Shown: piece by piece, positions 8,453 to 14,217 of the stretch
Position numbering within the stretch: the stretch's first letter is position 1
Layout: each line of letters opens with the position of its first letter
IMG/VR virus record: IMGVR_UViG_3300031669_000266
Coordinates: 1-21,717 of that record
Reading direction: 5' to 3' (one strand)
Source of the DNA: a virus
Length of the DNA stretch: 21,717 nucleotides
The notes under the pieces: generated by a model
The model's input: the letters and a program-made list of their open reading frames with translations, nothing else
Database searches by the model: none
What the model was told of the DNA's origin: nothing
Position numbers and translations under genes: made by a program

Positions 8453-9097
8453 TCAGGAATCCACAGCGACGGCGGAGCGATCGCCGACGCGCAAAGTATC
8501 TTCGGTCTTGAGCGTTGACATCGCCTCGTCAAACATGCCCTTGAACACAGCCAGCCGTTGATCGTCTTTCAGGAACAACATCATCTGCTTGAGCGCGCCA
8601 AATAGCATCGCGTTGGGTGCGTTCTGAGTCAACCAGTTGGTCTGGTTGCTCGATGACAGGGGTTCCAGCCGCGTGTACACCAGCGCCTCAACCGCATACG
8701 CGATATCGGGAGTGGGGGCGAACATCCAATGGTCGTAGTCGTAGTCCGCGTAGAACAGCGGCGTACCCGGCGCAGAAACGCTTTGCGCGTAGGCGCTCAG
8801 GTATTCCAATTTACGCAGCAGCACCGGCTGCTTCAAGCCGTTTGCTACGAGGGTCATGGACACCGTTTTGCGCCAGCGCGCGGGTTTGGCGAGGATCGGG
8901 TTTGAAGGAGAGAGCGTTGTGTCCGCGACTTCAAGCTGCCCGAGCGTCTTGATCTGCTGGGCAATCTCGAATTCCGCCATGGTGATCGCCGTCGGCACGT
9001 AGTTCTGTGTAGCTGTGTCGCTGCGTTCCAAGTTCTGCAACACGGCTTGCGTCAGCGAGTCATAGGTCATCGCCCAAGACGGGATGGCTGTGCTCAT
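8453..9097 (-). CDS. Head-tail adaptor protein (phage SU10-type adaptor)
   Basis: 214 aa; the ATG at 9097 follows GGGAG and overlaps the TGA of a small upstream frame. The N-terminus 'MTYDSLTQAVLQNLERSDTA', then 'VPTAITMAEFEIAQQIKTLGQ' is the typical start of the SU10-type adaptor family, with later 'PARWRKTVSMTL', 'LRKLEYLSAYAQ', 'LFYADYDYDHWMFAP' and 'NAPNAMLFGALKQMMLFLKD'. Such proteins form the ring between portal and tail nozzle. It contains no cysteine. It lies far from the capsid genes, beyond the fibre and lysis blocks, but is followed directly by tail genes. A second connector-like gene is at 16688. Confidence 0.8.
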   Translation of the reverse strand: MSTAIPSWAMTYDSLTQAVLQNLERSDTATQNYVPTAITMAEFEIAQQIKTLGQLEVADTTLSPSNPILAKPARWRKTVSMTLVANGLKQPVLLRKLEYLSAYAQSVSAPGTPLFYADYDYDHWMFAPTPDIAYAVEALVYTRLEPLSSSNQTNWLTQNAPNAMLFGALKQMMLFLKDDQRLAVFKGMFDEAMSTLKTEDTLRVGDRSAVAVDS

Positions 9098-9210
9098 CAA
9101 AACTCCCGAGAAACCCCGGACTTCAGACCGGGGAGGTAGAGGGCAGCGCCGCAGGCGCTGGAAATACCCGATGTACCAAGCAGAATAGACAGCGCGGCAA
9201 ACCCCGCCGT
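9097..9210 (-). CDS. Candidate 37-aa small ORF with ACG start
   Basis: Directly after the 60-aa gene, TAAGGAG is followed five bases later by ACG, opening 37 codons: '(M)AGFAALSILLGTSGISSACG', then 'AALYLPGLKSGVSREF', ending at TGA 9097 that overlaps the adaptor ATG (TGATG). The product has a hydrophobic N-terminus with a cysteine at 20, reminiscent of a small lipoprotein, though the lipobox is imperfect. An ideal ribosome binding site and a coupled stop argue for translation; the ACG start argues against, unless it is a recent ATG mutation or a deliberately weak start. GC-rich DNA can give Ala/Gly-rich frames by chance. Confidence 0.4.
   Translation of the reverse strand, partial: TAGFAALSILLGTSGISSACGAALYLPGLKSGVSREF
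9114..9160 (-). other. Two GC-rich hairpins between lysis and adaptor genes
   Basis: Two inverted repeats lie in the 120-nt gap before the adaptor: CAGCGCC/GGCGCTG (7 bp, 3-nt loop, 9144-9160) and CCCCGG/CCGGGG (6 bp, 8-nt loop, 9114-9133). In the transcribed sense the second is followed by TTTCTCGGGAG. They may be a weak terminator or RNA-processing site separating the lysis and tail blocks, or part of the small ORF that overlaps them. Confidence 0.4.
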
Positions 9211-9219
9211 TCAGGCTCC

Positions 9220-9402
9220 TTAATCAAAGCCACGAAGGGTTTTCGCCAGCCGTGCACGCTTGCCTTCGACGCCGGGTTTCTTGGCCGCAGCATCGAGTTT
9301 CTTTGCCGGGATCTTCTTGTCTGCAGGGATGCCCAACTCTTTGTGAAGCGCGCCCTTGTGTTTGATCGCACCCGCGATCCAGTTCTTCTTACCTTCTGCC
9401 AT
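9220..9402 (-). CDS. Conserved 60-aa basic phage protein
   Basis: ATG at 9402 with GAAGGAGA a few bases upstream. 'MAEGKKNWIAGAIKHKGALH', then 'KELGIPADKKIPAKKL' and 'RARLAKTLRGF': a very conserved short Lys-rich protein that I recall from a great many phage genomes, always without known function. It is basic and probably helical; an RNA- or DNA-binding role is conceivable. Its TAA is followed at once by GGAG, which appears to serve a further small frame. Confidence 0.85.
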   Translation of the reverse strand: MAEGKKNWIAGAIKHKGALHKELGIPADKKIPAKKLDAAAKKPGVEGKRARLAKTLRGFD

Positions 9403-9413
9403 GATCTTCTCCT

Positions 9414-9926
9414 TCAGGACTTCAAGCTGCTGGTGATCTTCTCACCGGAACGCCCCACAATGTAGCCACCCACACCGATCTTGAGCAACGCCCACATATC
9501 GGGAGGAAGAACAAGGGGGACAAGATGCGGCCCGAACCAACTCACCACCGGAAGGATAAGCCAGTTCATCGCCACAATGGCGGTAAAAGTGAGCATCAGG
9601 ACGGGGCGCCAGTTCGAGGCCATCCATGAATCGGACTTCGCCTCGGCCTGAATCACATCGCTGCGCTGGGTATCGAGGTTGGTCTGGTAGTCCGTCTGCA
9701 TCTTTACGAGCGCCTCTTGGTGCTCGGTCTGCACCTGAAGGATCTTGGCCGCGCTCGCCGGATCAGCGGCGATGGCCGCGTTCACAGCATCGGGGGATGA
9801 CGAGGTGCCGAGAGCAGACGCCACCAGGGAACCAACAACCGCGCCCGCAGGCCCACCCAGGGCCGTTCCGAGAACCGGGGCAATGCCCGCGATGGCTTTG
9901 CCGACATCCGACCATGAAAGACTCAT
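9414..9926 (-). CDS. Holin of the 3-TM superfamily
   Basis: 170 aa from the ATG at 9926, supported by AAGGAGA six bases upstream; an upstream in-frame start at 9956 would lie inside the endolysin gene. Residues 11-40 form a Gly/Ala hydrophobic segment, residues 55-100 a long charged helix ('KILQVQTEHQEALVKMQTDY'), and residues 104-160 the typical C-terminal pair of membrane helices ('WRPVLMLTFTAIVAMNWLIL', 'WALLKIGVGGYIVGRSGEKI'). This pattern is that of 3-TM phage/GTA holins. Together with the earlier holin gene the block encodes two different holin-like proteins, which may act as holin and antiholin or be redundant. Confidence 0.82.
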   Translation of the reverse strand: MSLSWSDVGKAIAGIAPVLGTALGGPAGAVVGSLVASALGTSSSPDAVNAAIAADPASAAKILQVQTEHQEALVKMQTDYQTNLDTQRSDVIQAEAKSDSWMASNWRPVLMLTFTAIVAMNWLILPVVSWFGPHLVPLVLPPDMWALLKIGVGGYIVGRSGEKITSSLKS

Positions 9927-9936
9927 GCTGCTCTCC

Positions 9937-10425
9937 TTAGGGAGTGTCCTGCGCACCGTAGCGCAGATCCGTGGCGATGCGTCGTGCCCAGCCTTTACCG
10001 AAGGGGGACCAGTTGGAGAGGCCCGACATGAACATCAACCGTTCGGCCAAGAACCGCATGATTGTATCCGCAGCGTCCTGAGCCTTCAGAGCGGCCAGCG
10101 ACACCGGCCCGAACACACCGTCGTCCGCGACGCCGACAGCCCGCTGGAGCGCCCGCAGCGCGGTGCCAACGCCACTGTTGACCGCAAAGTCAAGACACTG
10201 ATAGCCGACACCCGGCGGCAACGCATCGCCATCAATCTTGCTCCAGAAGTCGCGCTCGTAGATCGCAATGGCGTCATCCCGCGTCAGACTGGCGATGTCG
10301 AGGTTGGGGTAGCTGCGTTTGCTGATCCCCCAATTCGTTTCGCCGCCCGGGTCATCGGGGTTGTTGACGTAGCCCCCTTCAATCCCGAGGACGCGGTTGA
10401 TGGCTGTCAGGAAAGCGGTACTCAC
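9937..10425 (-). CDS. Endolysin, glycoside hydrolase family 108 (N-acetylmuramidase)
   Basis: 162 aa, GTG at 10425 inside the stop of the previous gene (GTGA). The N-terminus has the GH108 signature 'EGGYVNNPDDPGGETNWGIS' with catalytic Glu16. The C-terminal half ('YQCLDFAVNSGVGTALRALQ', then 'VGVADDGVFGPVSLAAL') is the peptidoglycan-binding domain usual for this family. The length is slightly short for the family but complete. No signal peptide, so export needs the holin. It cleaves the glycan backbone of murein during lysis. The TAA overlaps the ribosome binding site of the next gene, the 3-TM holin. Confidence 0.92.
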   Translation of the reverse strand: MSTAFLTAINRVLGIEGGYVNNPDDPGGETNWGISKRSYPNLDIASLTRDDAIAIYERDFWSKIDGDALPPGVGYQCLDFAVNSGVGTALRALQRAVGVADDGVFGPVSLAALKAQDAADTIMRFLAERLMFMSGLSNWSPFGKGWARRIATDLRYGAQDTP

Positions 10426-10694
10426 ACCACAGCCCCGGTACCGACCTTGGGCGCCACAACCGGCACGACAGGATCAGGGGCAACGACGGGCACCTCGGGC
10501 GCGGGGGGCGGTTCAACCGGTTTGACCGGATCGGCGGCAACGGGCGCTTCGGGCGCGGGGGTTACAGCCGACGGAACCGGCGCACCGGGTTCAACGAACT
10601 TGCTCTTGAGGTGTTCGATGAACCGTGCGATTTCCTCGCGGAAATCCGTCTCGAAATTCGACAGATGGTGCTCGATTTGAGTCAGAAAATGCAT
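10422..10694 (-). CDS. Pro/Ala/Val-rich protein between holin and endolysin
   Basis: 90 aa, ATG at 10694 with AAAGGA six bases upstream. Residues 1-35 look like an amphipathic helix ('FLTQIEHHLSNFETDFREEI'); residues 36-90 are a Pro/Ala/Val-rich tail with repeated 'VPVVAPDPVVP'-type segments, likely extended. No membrane segment or lipobox, so it does not look like a spanin, although it occupies the spanin-like position. Its TGA overlaps the GTG start of the endolysin by four bases (GTGA), indicating coupling. Function unknown. Confidence 0.65.
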   Translation of the reverse strand: MHFLTQIEHHLSNFETDFREEIARFIEHLKSKFVEPGAPVPSAVTPAPEAPVAADPVKPVEPPPAPEVPVVAPDPVVPVVAPKVGTGAVV

Positions 10695-10705
10695 TTTGTT
10701 TCCTT

Positions 10706-10996
10706 TCAGTTGGCACGGCCAACTACGACACGACGAATCAGCATTTGAAGCCCTGAAGTGCCAAGACTCGCCATCACCGCTGCCAGGGCGAATTCAGCGG
10801 TACGCGGCATCGCCGGGAGCCACAAGAGCGCTACCGGGGCCATGGAGGCCAGCCCCGCAGACACCAACGCCCGCCCGACGATGACGCGCCATGATAACGT
10901 TTCAGCGGAGTCGAGAATCTGTCCGAGGCCGATAAGTGCGCCGAGTACCGTAGACCAGCCAAAGAAGGAAATGTCAACGCCGTTGTTGTGATCCAT
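10706..10996 (-). CDS. Holin (Phage_holin_8-like)
   Basis: 96 aa from the ATG at 10996; upstream in-frame TTG at 11041 has no support. The sequence 'GWSTVLGALIGLGQILDSAETLSWRVIVGRALVSAGLA' with 'FALAAVMASLGTSGLQMLIRRVV' matches a family of putative phage holins that I recall with the same 'SWR..vGRAlvSaGL' and 'ASLGTSGL' signatures. Three hydrophobic stretches at about residues 12-28, 42-60 and 67-88. It would form inner-membrane lesions that release the endolysin encoded two genes downstream. Translation is likely coupled to the overlapping 35-aa peptide. Confidence 0.78.
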   Translation of the reverse strand: MDHNNGVDISFFGWSTVLGALIGLGQILDSAETLSWRVIVGRALVSAGLASMAPVALLWLPAMPRTAEFALAAVMASLGTSGLQMLIRRVVVGRAN

Positions 10997-11081
10997 ACTT
11001 GCGAAAGAGTTTTTTGACACACAGTTCCGCACACACGGCAATCGCTGCGATGCTTAGAACAAGGAAGGCACTATGGAGCAT
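10974..11081 (-). CDS. 35-aa single-pass membrane peptide overlapping the holin start
   Basis: An ATG at 11081 preceded by AGAGGA at eight bases opens a 35-codon frame: 'MLHSAFLVLSIAAIAVCAEL' followed by a basic tail 'CVKKLFRKYGSQQRR'. This is one hydrophobic helix plus positive C-terminus, so it should sit in the inner membrane with the tail inside. It ends at TGA 10974 and overlaps the first 23 bases of the holin gene in a different frame; the holin ATG lacks its own ribosome binding site, so translating this peptide probably feeds holin translation. It may also modulate holin timing, as small membrane peptides do in other phages. Not recognised by family. Confidence 0.6.
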   Translation of the reverse strand: MLHSAFLVLSIAAIAVCAELCVKKLFRKYGSQQRR

Positions 11082-11101
11082 TGTACCTGTCCTCTTCGAC
11101 C

Positions 11102-11290
11102 TTAGAGCAGCATTTCCGGGTGATCGGTATCGTCAACCACGGGAGCCTGCGCCGCCACAATTTGCTGCCGCGCTTCCTGCGCGATGCGGTCGATCAGCGC
11201 CCGCACCTGATTGTGCGGAAGCGCGCCGAGGGCTTGGAGCACGAGGTTTGCATCGTCGATGCTCAGGGGGATTTGAAGGTTTTTGTTCAC
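11102..11290 (-). CDS. Conserved 62-aa phage protein of the lysis block
   Basis: The GTG at 11290 (GTG AAC AAA AAC) is chosen over an upstream TTG because AGGAG lies eight bases before it. The protein 'MNKNLQIPLSIDDANLVLQA' continues 'LGALPHNQVRALIDRIAQEARQQI' and ends in an acidic tail. The central 'ANLVLQALG.LP..QVRALID.I' matches a tiny family I recall as widespread in tailed phages, typically two helices, function unknown. No membrane segment. It lies upstream of the holin, between the tail and lysis blocks. Confidence 0.75.
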   Translation of the reverse strand: MNKNLQIPLSIDDANLVLQALGALPHNQVRALIDRIAQEARQQIVAAQAPVVDDTDHPEMLL

Positions 11291-11312
11291 GGATAAATCT
11301 CCTGTTGGAAAA

Positions 11313-11513
11313 TCAGTATTCAAACCAATAAAAAGAAGTAGAGGTATTGTTCAATATGACCGGATTCACATGAGCCATATAAAGACCACCGGGGGGAACA
11401 ATGAATGTAGCCGATCCCGCGTAGCTATAGTACCCGCCACCAGCAGGAGGTTAGGTGTTCCCTGCAACTGACGCCGACGCATACGCACCGGAAACTGCGC
11501 CGCCGTTGGACAC
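11313..11513 (-). pseudogene. Fibre-like small ORF interrupted by one in-frame TAA
   Basis: In the 300-nt gap after the tailspike one minus frame reads like a short Gly-rich phage structural protein: from GTG at 11513, 'SNGGAVSGAYASASVAGNT', a TAA at 11451-11453, then 45 more residues in the same frame, beginning 'PPAGGGYYSYAGSATFIVPP' and ending 'TSFYWFEY', then TGA at 11313. CAA (Gln) to TAA would be a single transition. A GGAGG lies 14 bases upstream of the GTG, which is too far to be good, so the 5' end may also be damaged; a short frame starting ATG at 11562 ('MFTQCIRLTFGG') may be its original start, out of frame by one base. Either a decayed gene, or readthrough or codon reassignment. 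Function unknown. Confidence 0.5.
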
Positions 11514-11592
11514 GTTTCAGCACTCAACCTCCAAAGGTCAGACGAATACATTGCGTGAACATCGTGCTAAGTTTTTTACGTATGCGCCGCGC

Positions 11593-13161
11593 TCAGTTTA
11601 GTGCCAGAACGTCTAGTCTAACCAACAGCGAGGCGGTAACGTAAGTACCCGCAGAGTTGCGCGTCCCAACAGTGAAAGATTGTGGTGTCAAGCCCGTGAT
11701 GTACGCCTGCGCGTCGAACCCTGGATCGAGCACCTGAACAAATGGGAGTGTGTAATTGGAGTTTAGGTTGTGTGTAAATGTTATGCTGCCAGCGCCATTA
11801 AAAGTCGCCGTCCAATTAGCCGGTAAAAGCGAACCGCCTGAAGCGTTATAGTTCGCCCAATAGCTGCTGAGTAAATTCTGTTTGGGCGCGGGGCCTGACT
11901 CCGTTGCGTTATCAAAATAGCATCCGGGGCCGATAATGAACTGCGTGTTGCTGTCCCCCGACAGATACGGTCTGGCAGAGCTAGCGGTATACCCATTGAA
12001 CCCCTTAAACGTGCAGCCGGTTAGGACAATGATGTTCGGGCCGGTGCTAACAATGTTGTGTGTGGTGTAAGTTGACCCAGACACACGATTAAAATTACAA
12101 CCATTTATGGTGTGGACGACTTTGTTAGTCCCTGTATTGGTTATTTTTATATCTGCGTCCCCGGCATTGCCCTCAAAATACACGCCATCAATGTTTACGC
12201 CGTTACTGCCTTCGGCCCCTGTAACACTTATATTTAGCCCAGCCGTCCCGCTTACCCCCATGACCCCGTTATTGGACACTTGACCACCGATAAAATTTGT
12301 TGTCGCGCAGTTGTCGGTGATAAGCACGCCGTTTGCGGTGTTCCGATCAAAAATGCAATCTTTGAATGTGCTTGCATTTAGATGTGTGAACCCCCCAGTT
12401 CCAAGCGAGGAACTCAACCCGTTGGTGTTCCCTTCAAAAAAACACTTAGTGGCCGTCAGATACTCGACGGAATTACAGATAACCCCGGTAGATAGCTGCT
12501 CAAACCGAAGGTTATCCAGTGTCATCATCTCAACGACATTAAGGTTGAGGCCGCTTACATTGTTTATATTGTTTCTGCCAGAAATGCAAAAATCTCTATA
12601 CCGCGCCTCCATAATGGAAGCAGACGCCGTGCTATTTGCGGATATGGCGGACTGCCCAGTCGTAGACGGGCACATAATTGAGCTTTGCGGCCCGACACCA
12701 TAAACCGCCGCAGGCATCGGTGCACCATCGAAAGCGTAAGTACCGCCGTTTGCATAGCTAATCGACGCAGTGGCAGTAGTTTTGAACTTCCCTGATGGTA
12801 TTAGATAGTTCACGCCCAATACGGCAAACAAATTCCCAAAGGCAGTAGTATTGTCGTAAACATTATCACCTACCCCACCAAAATTAACCACGCTTTCTGC
12901 GTCGGAACCCAACGCACTTGCAAGGACGACGTTCCCGGTTCCCACAGGCGCAGACGCCAGCGACGCCGCCAGCACGCTGTTCAGCTTCGCACCGATGATT
13001 TGCACCGCCCCGTTGTTGTCCTTGTAATACAGGCGACCATCGGTGATGTTGATGGCGATTTCCGAACCCCCCGTTCCGTTCGTCAGGTTCGCGGCAGCGG
13101 GCACCGCACTGGCGGTTGAACTTCCGTACAGCAGAATCGGGGTGTAACCAGTAGCGGGCAT
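11593..13161 (-). CDS. Tailspike with right-handed beta-helix
   Basis: 522 aa, ATG at 13161. The N-terminal part has 'GYTPILLYGSSTASAVPAA' and 'EIAINITDGRLYYKDNNGAVQII', a module found at the base of many phage fibres and spikes. From about residue 93, 'NFGGVGDNVYDNTTAFGNL' is the entry of a pectate-lyase-like beta-helix, followed by short N/D/T/G-rich coils ('TLDNLRFEQLSTGVICN', 'CFFEGNTNGL', 'FKDCIFDRNTANGVLI', 'INGCNFNRVSG'). The last about 90 residues form a separate beta-rich tip ('FTHNLNSNYTLPFVQVLDPG'). Such spikes usually bind and often cleave surface polysaccharide; I cannot point to catalytic residues. The DNA is AT-richer than head genes, consistent with frequent exchange. Confidence 0.83.
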   Translation of the reverse strand: MPATGYTPILLYGSSTASAVPAAANLTNGTGGSEIAINITDGRLYYKDNNGAVQIIGAKLNSVLAASLASAPVGTGNVVLASALGSDAESVVNFGGVGDNVYDNTTAFGNLFAVLGVNYLIPSGKFKTTATASISYANGGTYAFDGAPMPAAVYGVGPQSSIMCPSTTGQSAISANSTASASIMEARYRDFCISGRNNINNVSGLNLNVVEMMTLDNLRFEQLSTGVICNSVEYLTATKCFFEGNTNGLSSSLGTGGFTHLNASTFKDCIFDRNTANGVLITDNCATTNFIGGQVSNNGVMGVSGTAGLNISVTGAEGSNGVNIDGVYFEGNAGDADIKITNTGTNKVVHTINGCNFNRVSGSTYTTHNIVSTGPNIIVLTGCTFKGFNGYTASSARPYLSGDSNTQFIIGPGCYFDNATESGPAPKQNLLSSYWANYNASGGSLLPANWTATFNGAGSITFTHNLNSNYTLPFVQVLDPGFDAQAYITGLTPQSFTVGTRNSAGTYVTASLLVRLDVLALN

Positions 13162-13162
13162 T

Positions 13163-13462
13163 TTACTTTTCCAAGTTCTGATCGGTGGCCGTCATGGCCC
13201 GGTCGCAGTGTCCGGGGTCTAGTTTATCAAGAAGTTTGCAGAGTAGGCACGCCCATTTCTGCGGGCGATCATGTGCGGCCCGGCTGGAGATGGACTCTCC
13301 AAGGTATCCGTTCGTCGCCACGTTGCCGAGGTCATCGAATGCCAGAGCAATGCACCACGCGCGCTCGGGGTTCGTCAGGATCGCCCACGCCATGCGCAGG
13401 AGTGCAAGCGGGGCGACAAGCCAAAGGGCAAGCCAGATCAGGATGAGAGGGTAGCGTTTCAT
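13163..13462 (-). CDS. Small membrane-anchored conserved phage protein
   Basis: 99 aa from the ATG at 13462. A GTG at 13480 would add six residues; neither start has a clear ribosome binding site, and I prefer ATG because it gives a compact signal anchor ('MKRYPLILIWLALWLVAPLALL'). After one N-terminal hydrophobic helix the rest is soluble: 'NPERAWCIALAFDDLGNVATNG' with 'ESISSRAAHDRPQKWACLLCKLLDKLDPGHC'. I recall small proteins with this 'ETISSRA...Lc..LdkldpgHC' signature from many proteobacterial phages, often near lysis or tail genes; their role is unknown to me. It sits between lectin-like and tailspike genes, with its TAA one base from the tailspike ATG. Confidence 0.75.
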   Translation of the reverse strand: MKRYPLILIWLALWLVAPLALLRMAWAILTNPERAWCIALAFDDLGNVATNGYLGESISSRAAHDRPQKWACLLCKLLDKLDPGHCDRAMTATDQNLEK

Positions 13463-13491
13463 ATAAATAGACTGAATCACAAGGGGACTTA

Positions 13492-14217
13492 TTAAAGTTG
13501 ACTGCCAATATGATAGTGCTGAGCTAGCCTAGAGGCTGTTAGCGCATAGTTATATACAGCGACATTGCTTATATACCCTGGAAAGTACTCAGTGTAGGCG
13601 GCAGCGTTGCCTATTTGATTTGCTACTGCTCCACTTATCGCGGGGGACATGGCCATGGACGCCCCTGTCGCGGCTCCATTCATATAGAGTTGAGCTGACC
13701 CGGCTGTAAACACTACTGCAACATGCGTCCATGCCGCCACAGGAACTGTAGTTGCGGCAACAGGCCCTACATTAAGGCTCAAATCGCACGTAAGTGTATT
13801 CGCAGAGTTTACATACAGAAATACTCCCTCATTTGCGATGTTTGCAGTCCCTTGATTAACTATGTCGCTTCTGGCAGATGGAGGTACGGGCAAATAAATC
13901 CAACCCTCAAGTGTAAAACTGGTACCTGTAATTGTAGTGGCGGGGTATGACGCAAATCCTGTCGTTCCGTCAAAAAGAACAGACTTTCCACCCGTGTCCC
14001 CTGGGATTCCTTGCCGCAGAAGGGTATACCCCCCTGTATATGTCCCACTATCAGAATTATTCAGGCTGACGTAATCCCGCATTCCTGTGCCGGAAACGTC
14101 ATCCATGCGCCAGAATTGCGAAGGAGAATCTACGAGTACCGTATCACGATACGCGCTGGAGAACAGGGAGCCATAGCTCCTGCTGGAAAGCGCTCCTCGG
14201 GCGGCAGTAATAGGCAT
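13492..14217 (-). CDS. LamG/concanavalin A-like lectin-domain virion protein
   Basis: 241 aa; its ATG shares one base with the TGA of the fibre gene, so translation is coupled. Residues about 27-235 form a concanavalin A-like (LamG) jelly-roll: 'SPSQFWRMDDVSGTGMRDY', 'VLFDGTTGFASYP', 'SFTLEGWIYLP', 'WTHVAVVFTAGSAQLYMNGA', 'GYISNVAVYNYALTASRLAQHY'. Such domains bind carbohydrate or stabilise adhesins, so it probably is a receptor-binding or accessory tail protein. The first about 25 residues (Arg/Ser-rich) could attach it to the virion. Its DNA is visibly more AT-rich than the fibre gene's, hinting at exchange of receptor-binding genes. Confidence 0.8.
   Translation of the reverse strand: MPITAARGALSSRSYGSLFSSAYRDTVLVDSPSQFWRMDDVSGTGMRDYVSLNNSDSGTYTGGYTLLRQGIPGDTGGKSVLFDGTTGFASYPATTITGTSFTLEGWIYLPVPPSARSDIVNQGTANIANEGVFLYVNSANTLTCDLSLNVGPVAATTVPVAAWTHVAVVFTAGSAQLYMNGAATGASMAMSPAISGAVANQIGNAAAYTEYFPGYISNVAVYNYALTASRLAQHYHIGSQL

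Noticed and set aside
9123-9371. 82-aa minus-strand frame across the 60-aa gene
   Set aside because: Overlaps the highly conserved 60-aa protein in another frame and lacks a supported start.
11366-11551. 61-aa frame starting at ATG 11551 on the minus strand
   Set aside because: Its product is Arg/Leu-rich and unlike a phage protein, and it overlaps the far more protein-like interrupted frame; I treat it as a shadow.
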